The position numbers and the translations under genes are program-made. A stretch of 64,000 nt of DNA, from the NCBI RefSeq assembly GCF_943193215.1, contig NZ_CALPDH010000027.1, forward strand, positions 1-64,000, written 5' to 3'. Below the pieces are notes generated by a model. The model saw only the letters and a program-made list of their open reading frames with translations, had not been told where the DNA came from and searched no databases. The number at the start of each line of letters is the position of its first letter. Within the stretch, counting starts at the first letter, position 1. Origin of the DNA: Acetatifactor aquisgranensis (GTDB lineage Bacteria; Bacillota; Clostridia; Lachnospirales; Lachnospiraceae). Positions 20,309-28,693 of this stretch are shown here, piece by piece.

Positions 20309-21193
20309 ATGAGGGGAGCTGCTGTTATTACGGTGATTTTGCTTTGCAAAATCGTTCAATGCATCTATACGAAGCGGATGAGCATCGACATTCACGGGAG
20401 GACGCAGTTGATGACCAGCACGGCATACCAATATTTGCTGTGCATGCTGCTGGCAGCCATGCTCCTGCCCGCCGGCCATGGGGGACTGCTGTCCCCGGAG
20501 GCGGCCGGAATTTCCTTTGTGGGAGGAATCGCCCTTTTTGGCAGCACTCTGTGCAGCCTGATGGCGGTGAAGAACGGCACGATGCTGCTGGCCACGCTGT
20601 TTGGCTCGGCGGGCCTGGTGATTCCTTCCGTGGCAGGCATTTTCCTTTTTGGCGAACCGCTGAGCATCTGGCAGTGCCTTGGAATGGCAGGCCTGATTTA
20701 TGCCGCGTATCTGCTGGTGGGCTGTTCCAGACAGATTTACAATGGCTTTTCCGCAAAGAGCCTGCTGTATCTGCTGGGAGCGTTTTTGTCCAATGGAATC
20801 GTCATGCTGACGCAGAAGTTCTATGCGCTTTCTGTGCCTGAGGGCGAAGTGTCCGTATTCTCGTTTCTGGCATTTGGAACGGCATTTCTCCTGCTGGGCA
20901 TGGCCGGCTTTGCCGATATCCGCAGGACAGGCAGCCGGCTGAAAGAAATCATGCCGAAGCAGCTGCTGATATACGGCGCCCTATTGTCCGCGGTGCTGTT
21001 CCTGATCAACTATCTGGCCACGGAGGCTTCCGCAATCGTTCCCTCCGTCATCCTGTTCTCTCTGGTGAACGGAGGCAGCACTGTCATCTCGGCGCTGGTG
21101 GCGGCGATTCTGTACCGGGAACCTGTCAGCAGGAAGAGCGCCCTTGGCATTGTGGTCAGCATCGCGGCATTGATTGTCATAAATACATTTTAA
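20309..21193 (+). CDS. EamA/DMT-superfamily transporter
   Basis: 294 residues from the ATG at 20309, which has aaagggagagga upstream; a longer frame from 20237 would overlap the GH39 gene and is unlikely. About ten hydrophobic segments in two repeats, each with a Gly-rich pattern (GMAGLIYAAYLLVG; SALVAAILYREPVSRKSALGIVVSI), are typical of drug/metabolite transporters. Substrate unknown; its place between two glycosidase genes suggests a metabolite from the same sugar pathway. Confidence 0.82.
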   Translation: MRGAAVITVILLCKIVQCIYTKRMSIDIHGRTQLMTSTAYQYLLCMLLAAMLLPAGHGGLLSPEAAGISFVGGIALFGSTLCSLMAVKNGTMLLATLFGSAGLVIPSVAGIFLFGEPLSIWQCLGMAGLIYAAYLLVGCSRQIYNGFSAKSLLYLLGAFLSNGIVMLTQKFYALSVPEGEVSVFSFLAFGTAFLLLGMAGFADIRRTGSRLKEIMPKQLLIYGALLSAVLFLINYLATEASAIVPSVILFSLVNGGSTVISALVAAILYREPVSRKSALGIVVSIAALIVINTF

Positions 21194-21206
21194 GGAGGAA
21201 AACATT

Positions 21207-23129
21207 ATGGATTATGCAAAAAAGGAAAGACGGGAGGCGTGGCTGCGGCACCCGGTATTGGGGGATCCGTCCTTTGACAACTTTGAGAAAATCGGGGAAA
21301 CGGTGCACGTATCCGAGGCGCCCTATGAATGGGCGGTGAACGGCTCCATATTCCGGGATCCCAAGACGGGATTCTGGTACTATTATGCCGGATTGTATCC
21401 CTATGGCTATATGTGGTCTCCGAAAGCGCCCGGAGTACAGTCCCATTTCGTCACCTACCGCTCCATGGACAAGGGAGAGAACTGGGAGTGCCTGGGGCCT
21501 GGCTTTCCGGACTTTGACTGCCATTTTCCGGGACTGGAGGGCACACAGATGTGCTTTCCGGATGTGGTGATGGATTATGACAGGGAAACAGACCGGTACT
21601 GGCTGACCTATGACTGGGGAGCCAGATATATCGACCGGGATGAAGGATGGCTGGGAAAGGACGGCGGGGCTGCTCTGGCATGGGCAAAGCGTCCGGAAGG
21701 GCCGTTCCATAAGCTGAAGAGGCCTTTCTGGAGCAATACGCTGGGGAAAGACAACCGCCATCTGGGCCGCTTCGACAGAGGATATGCCTCGTCCGTGTTT
21801 AAGCGGAAACATGATTGGATAGCCTTTGTACTGCAGGATTCGGGAGATTACTTTGGATGGGCGCTGGCCTGCAGGACTGCTTTGGATCCGGAGGGAGAAT
21901 GGTCTGTGCCCAGGCTCATCCTCTCCGGGGACAGGCCGGGGTATTATCCGGCCCTTATGGAGTTCTGCTTCTGTATGGCGCCGGGGGACGGCAAGGTGTA
22001 CGCGCCTGCCACTTCGGTAGCCGGGAACCGCAATTATCAGGTGGTATTCGCAGCCGACCTGGAGCAGGCGGAGTACCCTTCGGCCTGGAGCATGATACAG
22101 GAGGGCAGCATCTGGCATGCCAGACCCTTGTCGGATGAGCGGGCAGGCATCTGGGGACAGACCATACAGGGATTCATAGAAGATGACAAATTTGTAGTCA
22201 TGTATGCCTCCAAGGATGAGCGGGACTATGGGACGCTGTCCGTAGCGGCCATGCCGCTGGACAAGCCTTTCCGAGACGGCTTTGCCATATCAGGCCATGT
22301 GGGAAAATCCATTGCCCCGATTCTTGCCGCTTATAGTGACTATCGGCTGAGAATGGAGATGACTTTCACAGGGACAGTGGAGATATTCCTGCGCTTTGGC
22401 GGAATCCTGGGGCCGGATGGGCATAAATCCATGGCGGTGGCCTCTGAGGAGACTTTTTTCTCCTCTCTCAGCGTGGAGCTGGAAGAAAGAGGCGGATACA
22501 GGATTCTTGCCCGGGACGAAAAGGGGAAAACAGAGACATTTTCCTGCGGCACGCTTCCGGAGACACCGAAAGCCCTGGAAGTCATGTCTTATGGGGAAAG
22601 GCTTTCTGTCAAAGTGAATGGAGAGCCTGTATGGGAAGGCGAAAGCGGAGCGGAATGCAGACCTTTAGCTGTGTGCGCACATGAATATTCTGTTCTGTCC
22701 TGTTCCCGGTTCGAGGTGGAGGGGATTCCCTGCCGCTATACTTTGCGGTACAGCGCGGAGGATGCGCTGCTGGCCGCTATGCAGCACGGCTCCTGGCAGC
22801 CTGCCGGGGGAGCCGGGTTCATATCCGGCCGCGGCTACATCGGTTCCGGGGCGCAATGCGCGAAGTGGAATATCCGGGGAGACGGTTTTCGGGTATTTGC
22901 ACCTAAAACGCCGGAACTTGGCAATATGGAAATCTGGGTGGACGGATTCTTATATGGAACGGCAGACTTATGCGCAGAACAGGCTGAGCCTTCAGGAAAA
23001 GTATACGAAGTACAGGGACTGCCCGGGGATGACCGTCATCTTGTGATGCTGAAAGGGTACGAGGGACAGTCCTTTGCGGTGGATATGATTGAAGTGGAGG
23101 GAGAGCCTTTTGGGGAGAAAAGGTCATAG
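21207..23129 (+). CDS. Propeller-type glycosidase-like protein (GH43/GH32-like N-terminal half)
   Basis: 640 residues. The N-terminal half has the repeated blade pattern of five-bladed propeller enzymes: VNGSIFRDPKTGFWYYYAG, MCFPDVVMDYDRETDRYWLTYD, ALAWAKRPEGPFHKL, ASSVFKRKHDWIAFVL, and WHARPLSDERAGIWGQ. The C-terminal half (from about residue 370) looks like beta-sandwich carbohydrate-binding material. No signal peptide. Family and substrate cannot be fixed by eye. Starts 13 bases after the EamA gene with aaggagg, so clearly the same operon. Confidence 0.6.
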   Translation: MDYAKKERREAWLRHPVLGDPSFDNFEKIGETVHVSEAPYEWAVNGSIFRDPKTGFWYYYAGLYPYGYMWSPKAPGVQSHFVTYRSMDKGENWECLGPGFPDFDCHFPGLEGTQMCFPDVVMDYDRETDRYWLTYDWGARYIDRDEGWLGKDGGAALAWAKRPEGPFHKLKRPFWSNTLGKDNRHLGRFDRGYASSVFKRKHDWIAFVLQDSGDYFGWALACRTALDPEGEWSVPRLILSGDRPGYYPALMEFCFCMAPGDGKVYAPATSVAGNRNYQVVFAADLEQAEYPSAWSMIQEGSIWHARPLSDERAGIWGQTIQGFIEDDKFVVMYASKDERDYGTLSVAAMPLDKPFRDGFAISGHVGKSIAPILAAYSDYRLRMEMTFTGTVEIFLRFGGILGPDGHKSMAVASEETFFSSLSVELEERGGYRILARDEKGKTETFSCGTLPETPKALEVMSYGERLSVKVNGEPVWEGESGAECRPLAVCAHEYSVLSCSRFEVEGIPCRYTLRYSAEDALLAAMQHGSWQPAGGAGFISGRGYIGSGAQCAKWNIRGDGFRVFAPKTPELGNMEIWVDGFLYGTADLCAEQAEPSGKVYEVQGLPGDDRHLVMLKGYEGQSFAVDMIEVEGEPFGEKRS

Positions 23130-23141
23130 GGACAGGCAAAG

Positions 23142-23205
23142 GTTCAAAATCGTAAGCTTCAGGTTTGAATTCACAATGGCTTCTTTGGCCCGAAAACAAT
23201 AAAAT
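23142..23205 (+). promoter_or_regulatory. Promoter module 2, upstream of solute-binding protein gene
   Basis: Counterpart of 18864-18927, same length and spacing, ending AATAAAAT. Lies 37 bp before the solute-binding protein start. Its presence marks a second promoter in the locus and co-regulation with the glycosidase genes. Confidence 0.6.
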
Positions 23206-23242
23206 AAATTCGTAACAGGTAACCAGATTAGGAGGATACAGG

Positions 23243-24865
23243 ATGAAAAAAAGAATCACAGCAGTACTGTTAGGAATGGCCCTTTTGGCATCCGTCTTCA
23301 CCGGATGCGGGAACCAGAACGATGCACAGGAGGGAGCTTCCTCCGGCGGGAATTCCGGCGGGCAGGAGGAGACAGGCAGCAGCACGGACGAGGGAACAGA
23401 CGATACGCCGGATGCCGGCGCGGCAGCTGACGGCGAATTGGTAGAGATTGTATGGCTGTGGCCAGGGGACGCGCCAGAGGGATTACAGGAAGTGGAAGAC
23501 GCACTGAATGCGATGATGGAAAGCGACATAGGCGTCCATGTGACACTGTATCCCTGCGCGGACTGGGCGAATCAGGTCACGCTGGATGTGTCCACCGGAA
23601 CCCAGGTAGACATCTGCCTGACAGTGGGCGGAGGCGTCGGCGGCAAGGTGAAGGACGGCATCATACAGCCCATGGACGATATCATTGAGCAGTACGGCCC
23701 GGACATCATTGAGGACTGCGGAGACAGCATAAAGGGCGGCTATTATAACGGACTGCTCTACGGTGTGCCGAACGCGTGGCTTTTGGGCGATGGATACGGC
23801 TTTTATGCCAACGCTGATTTGCTGGAAGAGTACGGATATGGCCCCGGAGAACCGGGAAAGAGCTATTCCCTGGAGGAGCTGGAAGAAATGATGGTCACGG
23901 TAAAGGCGGGAGAGGGGGACAGCTTCTACCCGGCATCAATCAATGGCCTGAAAGATCTGACCATGCGCTCTTTCTTTGAATTCGACCTTTTGAGCGGCGG
24001 CAGCCCTTCCACAGGCGTCCTCATATTGCGTGACGGATTTGACAATACGACGATAGAAAATCTCTATGAGACAGAAGCCTACGAGGAGTATGCCAGACGG
24101 ATGTACGACTGGGCGCAGAAAGGATACATCTCCAAGGATGCGGCCACCGATACAAGCAGCGCCCTGGATCATATCCCGGCAGGCGACGGATTGGGCATCT
24201 TTTACTGGCTGGATGAACAAAATTCGACTTATGACGAAACCATGTCCGCAATCCAGGTGAATACGTATACTTATAATATGATTCCCAAATATATCACCAG
24301 CGATGTCCTGGGAAACATTCTCTGGAGCATTCCTGTCACATCTGTGAATCCCCGGAAAGCTCTGGAAGCGTTGAATTATATTTACAAGCATGACGAAGCG
24401 GCATGGCTGCTCCAGTTTGGTATCGAAGGGCGGGACTATGAAGTGATAGAGGAAACCGAAATCGATGGCAAGAAACTGCGCCGTATCAAATATCTTTCCG
24501 ATAATCCAAGCGCGCTTCCATATTATCAGGGTATGGGGGTATACGGCGACAGATTCTCATGGCCGGTTGTAGGGGAGACGCTGGACATTGATTATAACCA
24601 GAAGTGCAGGGAAAGCGATGCTGGAATTCCGGACAGCAGAAGGTCTTCCGCAATGGGTTATGTCTTTGTGAAAGACAGCGTATCCTCGGAAATCGCGGCT
24701 GTGGACGCGGTCAGGGAGCAATATGAGAAGAGCGTTGCCTACGGAACCGTAGATCCGGATGTGATTCTGCCGGAATTCAGGCAGGCGCTGAAAGATGCCG
24801 GAATCGACAAGATCATCGAAGAGAACCAGCGTCAGTTCGATGAATGGCTTTCAACGCAGAATTAA
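23243..24865 (+). CDS. Extracellular solute-binding lipoprotein of sugar ABC transporter
   Basis: 540 residues. Lipoprotein signal with lipobox ending in Cys22 (ASVFTGC), a Ser/Gly/Glu-rich linker, then a binding-protein fold (EIVWLWPGDAPEGLQEVEDALNAMM, VDICLTVGGGVGGKV, YGVPNAWLLGDGYGFYAN). The DUF3502-type C-terminal arrangement is like LplA-family proteins that partner LplB and YtcP permeases, whose genes follow. Captures oligosaccharides outside the membrane. Ribosome site aggagg. No ATPase gene is in the locus; a shared MsmK-type ATPase encoded elsewhere is likely. Confidence 0.9.
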   Translation: MKKRITAVLLGMALLASVFTGCGNQNDAQEGASSGGNSGGQEETGSSTDEGTDDTPDAGAAADGELVEIVWLWPGDAPEGLQEVEDALNAMMESDIGVHVTLYPCADWANQVTLDVSTGTQVDICLTVGGGVGGKVKDGIIQPMDDIIEQYGPDIIEDCGDSIKGGYYNGLLYGVPNAWLLGDGYGFYANADLLEEYGYGPGEPGKSYSLEELEEMMVTVKAGEGDSFYPASINGLKDLTMRSFFEFDLLSGGSPSTGVLILRDGFDNTTIENLYETEAYEEYARRMYDWAQKGYISKDAATDTSSALDHIPAGDGLGIFYWLDEQNSTYDETMSAIQVNTYTYNMIPKYITSDVLGNILWSIPVTSVNPRKALEALNYIYKHDEAAWLLQFGIEGRDYEVIEETEIDGKKLRRIKYLSDNPSALPYYQGMGVYGDRFSWPVVGETLDIDYNQKCRESDAGIPDSRRSSAMGYVFVKDSVSSEIAAVDAVREQYEKSVAYGTVDPDVILPEFRQALKDAGIDKIIEENQRQFDEWLSTQN

Positions 24866-24965
24866 AAGGCGGTACAGGAAATAGTATAATTCATGTTGCG
24901 GGGGGATGCTATGGACAAGAGGAATGTTTGGGCATCCCTCCCTCTGTAAGATGACAGGAGGTTGT

Positions 24966-25922
24966 GTGATTGTGCGAAATGTGATGGTCCCTGCTGCCGG
25001 AGGCAGAAAACGCCGCAGGAACAGATGGCGGAGAATCCTTCCCTTTTATATCATGGTCCTGCCGGGCCTGCTCTATTTGCTCCTGAATAACTATATCCCC
25101 ATGTTCGGCATCCTGATCGCCTTTAAGGATATGAATTTCCAGAAAGGGATACTGGGAAGCCCCTGGTGCGGATTCGATAATTTCAAATTCCTTTTTTCTT
25201 CCAGCGTAGGATGGGAAATATTGCGGAATACCGTAGGATACAATATTCTTTTCCACATTGTGGGAACGGCGCTTGCGATTTTCGTCGCCATCCTGATCAA
25301 TGAGATATGCAGCCAGCGCATGAAAAAGCTGTATCAGAGCCTGCTTCTGCTTCCGTATCTGATTAGCTGGGTCATTGTAAGCTATCTGGTCTATGCCTAT
25401 TTTGCGGCGGATACCGGACTGGTCAATAATTCCATCTTAAAGCCTCTGGGCTTTGACGCTGTAATCTGGTATCAGAAACCGGAATACTGGCCTTTCCTGC
25501 TGGTGTTCTTCAACGTGTGGAAAGGTATCGGATACAGCATGATCGTCTATCTGTCCAGCATCGTGGGCATCAGCTCCGATTATTTTGAGGCAGCCCGGAT
25601 TGACGGCGCCAGCAAATGGAAGCAGGTGCGCTATGTCACTTTGCCTTTGCTGAAGCCTACCATCATTACGCTGTCTATTCTGGCGGTCGGAGGCATCTTC
25701 CGCTCGGACTTCGGCCTCTTCTATCAGGTGCCGAGGAATAGCGGCATTCTTTACCCGGTGACCAGAACACTGGATGTATATGTGTACCAGGCGCTGCTGG
25801 AGAATGCTGATTACGGGATGTCCAGCGCGGCCAGCGTGTATCAGTCCGTGGTAGGCTTTGTCATGATTCTTTTGACCAATGCGGTCATCAGAAAGTACGA
25901 GGCGGATTCCGCGCTGTTCTAG
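24966..25922 (+). CDS. Sugar ABC transporter permease (LplB-like)
   Basis: About 318 residues if translation begins at GTG 24966 (4 bases after aggagg); GTG 24972 or ATG 24984 are also possible, and a longer frame starts at ATG 24906. Six hydrophobic segments and the EAA loop EAARIDGASKWKQVRYVTLPLLKPTIITL, which contacts the ATPase. RRNRWRRILPFYIMVLPGLLYLLLNNYIPMFGILIAFKDMNF is the standard LplB start. Forms the channel with the next gene. Confidence 0.9.
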   Translation: MIVRNVMVPAAGGRKRRRNRWRRILPFYIMVLPGLLYLLLNNYIPMFGILIAFKDMNFQKGILGSPWCGFDNFKFLFSSSVGWEILRNTVGYNILFHIVGTALAIFVAILINEICSQRMKKLYQSLLLLPYLISWVIVSYLVYAYFAADTGLVNNSILKPLGFDAVIWYQKPEYWPFLLVFFNVWKGIGYSMIVYLSSIVGISSDYFEAARIDGASKWKQVRYVTLPLLKPTIITLSILAVGGIFRSDFGLFYQVPRNSGILYPVTRTLDVYVYQALLENADYGMSSAASVYQSVVGFVMILLTNAVIRKYEADSALF

Positions 25923-25985
25923 AACCGCCAAAAGATTGATTCACCTGCGCGGAGCATATGCGCGGGCATGGAGGAGTGTGTAAGG

Positions 25986-26876
25986 ATGAAAACAAAGGAA
26001 TTTATCATAACGCAGACGCTGGCGCATTTCGTGTGCGGGCTGCTGTCGCTTCTGGCCGTTCTGCCCTTTATCCTGCTGTTCATCGCTTCCTTTACGGAGG
26101 AAGCGTGGGCCGTGACCAACGGCTATTCCTATTTTCCGGGGGAGTGGAGCCTGGAAGCCTATAAATATATTATCGTCAAATGGGGAATGATAGGACGTTC
26201 CTATCTGATGTCGCTGGCGGTTACGGCAGTGGGAGTGGCTCTGAGCCTTGTGATGACGACGCTTTTTGCTTATGCCACCAGTCAGACAGGGATTCCCGGA
26301 ATGCGGATTATAAGCTTCATATTGCTGTTCACCATGCTTTTCAGCGGCGGACTGGTTTCGTATTATTATAGTTTTGTGAAATTCTATCATCTCAAGGATA
26401 CATTCTGGGCCCAGGTAGTGCCGGGACTGATGGGGGCATTCAATGTCATTCTGGTGCGGAATTATTTTAAGAGCAGCATCCCTTACAGCCTGATAGAGGC
26501 TGCCAGATTGGACGGGGCCAGCGAGTTCGGCATTTACTTCCGAATCGTCATGCCCCTGAGCCAGCCTATCATCGCCACCATCGGCATGCTGGTGGGCCTG
26601 GGATACTGGAACAACTGGACCAATGGCTTCTACTTTCTGACCGGACGTAACGGCAGCAAATACTATACTCTGCAGAATGTCCTGAACAATCTGAATACCA
26701 ATATTGAACTGTTGAAAAAATCCACTTCTGAGATTAATATGGGAAAGGTATTCTTTCCCGGCAACACAGTCCGCATGGCCATCGCAGTCATAGGTGTGGT
26801 GCCCGTCATGGCTCTGTACCCTTTTTTCCAGAAGTACTTCGTGAAAGGGATAACTCTGGGAGGCGTAAAGGAATAA
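25986..26876 (+). CDS. Sugar ABC transporter permease (YtcP/CarB-like)
   Basis: 296 residues from ATG 25986 (ggagg at about 10 bases); the frame extends to ATG 25968 but that overlaps the ribosome site. Six hydrophobic segments and the EAA loop EAARLDGASEFGIYFRIVMPLSQPIIATIGM. C-terminal FQKYFVKGITLGGVKE is typical of the YtcP group. Partner of the LplB-like permease and the lipoprotein. Confidence 0.9.
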   Translation: MKTKEFIITQTLAHFVCGLLSLLAVLPFILLFIASFTEEAWAVTNGYSYFPGEWSLEAYKYIIVKWGMIGRSYLMSLAVTAVGVALSLVMTTLFAYATSQTGIPGMRIISFILLFTMLFSGGLVSYYYSFVKFYHLKDTFWAQVVPGLMGAFNVILVRNYFKSSIPYSLIEAARLDGASEFGIYFRIVMPLSQPIIATIGMLVGLGYWNNWTNGFYFLTGRNGSKYYTLQNVLNNLNTNIELLKKSTSEINMGKVFFPGNTVRMAIAVIGVVPVMALYPFFQKYFVKGITLGGVKE

Positions 26877-26882
26877 ACAGAA

Positions 26883-28235
26883 TTGAAAGATAATATCGGA
26901 ACCAAATTAAGCAAATTCTCAAGCAAAATAACCACAAAGCTGCTGTTTGTGATACTGTTTCTGGTGGTGCCGGTGAATGTGCTTGCAGTGATATTGAACA
27001 ATTATGTCATCAAAAGCATGCGGGAGACCATAGATCAGTCGACAAACAGTGTGATTGAAAGCTATATCACGTTTCTGGACAATCGGATGGCCATAGCCAA
27101 CTATCTGCTGCGGACCATGAAATACGAGAATGAGAGCGGCGTCGCCATGCTGAAAGAATCAGATGAGGAGTATTACAAATTATATCGGACCCGGTTCTAC
27201 TGGGAGATTCAGAAGCTGATCGACTACACCGAGGGCATGGACACCTATTTCTACATTGTGAGGGACAGGGAAGATATCCTGATATGGAATGGGGAAGATG
27301 CGAAAGCGGAAAAGAGGCATCTCCAAAAGGAGTGGGAGAAAGGGTGGCATCTGAATCAGATTGGGGAGATGGAAGCTTTGTGCCTGTGGGCCGAGGTGAA
27401 AGAGGTCATCTATGGAGGCTGGATCGATTTGGATCAGATCCGCGGACAGATGGAGGAGGATATCCAGTATGAAAGCAGCTATATCACCTTTACCGAAGTC
27501 CCGGGAGAAGAAGACAAGGGCTGGATATGCGTGACCGGAAGAAGCAAAAACACGGACTTCTATGTGAATGTGTACCTGAAGGAAAGTGAAATCACGGGAA
27601 AAATCCTGGCTGCAAATGCCTATCTGATCGCGGGAACAGTCATCACTATGGCCGCGTTCTTTTTCGTACTATATCTGGCGGTATACCGTCTGCTCATAGA
27701 TCCCCTGAATGTGCTGAATGCCGCGCTTGAAAAGGTGGAGGAGGGGGATCTGGATTACAGAATCGCGAAAGAAGCCTCTTCTGCGGAATACGAATATTCC
27801 TTTCTGCAGTTCAACCGCATGACAGAGCATATACGGACACTGAAAATCGAAAGTTACGAAAAAGAGCTGGAAAAGAAGCGGATGGAACTGGAGAATCTGC
27901 AGCTGCAGATACGCCCGCATTTCCTGCTGAATATCTTCCAGCTGCTGTATGCGCTGGCTAAGCGGCACGAGAACGGGGCGATTCAGGACATCATTCTCTA
28001 TCTGTCGGAATATTTCCGCCATCTGTTCCGCAGCGGCAGAAACCTGGAACTGTTCGGGCGGGAACAGAAGCTGATAGAGAGTTATATCGATATGGCAAGG
28101 ATCAATTTCCCTGACAGCATCGAAATCGAATATGACTATGACCCGGAGATCCGGTTTGTGCGGCTGCCGCCGCTGCTGCTCCACAATTTTGTGGAGAAGA
28201 GAAGCTCTACATTGAGTATGGGAAATATTCTCTGA
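26883..28235 (+). pseudogene. YesM-type sensor histidine kinase, ATPase domain lost
   Basis: 450 residues, TTG start at 26883. Two membrane segments (about 20-42 and 240-262) flank an extracellular sensor; HAMP (from about 265) and the phosphoacceptor region LQLQIRPHFLLNIFQLLYALA are intact. The sequence reaches LPPLLLHNFVE, where the N box of the catalytic domain begins, then changes to unrelated EKRSSTLSMGNIL and stops. N, G and F boxes are missing, so it cannot bind ATP. Sequence from a YesN-type regulator follows at once in another frame, so a deletion is the simplest cause. Confidence 0.85.
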
Positions 28236-28606
28236 AGGAAAAAGAGCAGAAAAACAGCGAAAGCACGGGAACAAGGCAGGATCCGGGCCGGATAGCGGAA
28301 GAGGTTGCGGGGTATGTCATCCGCAATCTTTCTGATTTTGAACTGAACGTGGAAAGCATCGCGAATCGTTTTCATTTCCATCCGGTGTATCTGAACCGGA
28401 TTTTCCGGAAAGCCAAAAGCATCTCCATCAGCCAGTTTATCATCAATGAGCGCATGAAAATGGCGGCGATCCTGTTGAAAGAGGGGAAGTACACGGCCAA
28501 TGAGGTGTCTGAAATGGTGGGCTATGCCCATTACACCAATTTTTACAATATGTTCCGGAAAACCTATAAGATATCGGTTCTGCAGTATATGGAAAAGTAT
28601 CTGTAA
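28199..28606 (+). pseudogene. C-terminal AraC-type HTH remnant of a YesN-like response regulator
   Basis: The frame from 28199 reads EKLYIEYGKYSLKEKEQ, then RIAEEVAGYVIRNLSDFELNVESIANRFHFHPVYLNRIFRKAKSISISQF and a second HTH to the TAA at 28604-28606. This is linker plus the two-helix-turn-helix DNA-binding domain of YesN-type regulators. The receiver domain with its phospho-Asp is absent. An internal ATG at 28349 could give an 85-residue HTH fragment, possibly still DNA-binding. Junction with the kinase lies at about 28195-28204. Confidence 0.82.
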
Positions 28607-28693
28607 GTTGCTGCGCCGCTCTTGCAGTTTCCCTTTATTTCCAGTATAATAAAGTGGCTGTTGGAAACGAGTGAAAGAAAGGCAAGGTTCGCA

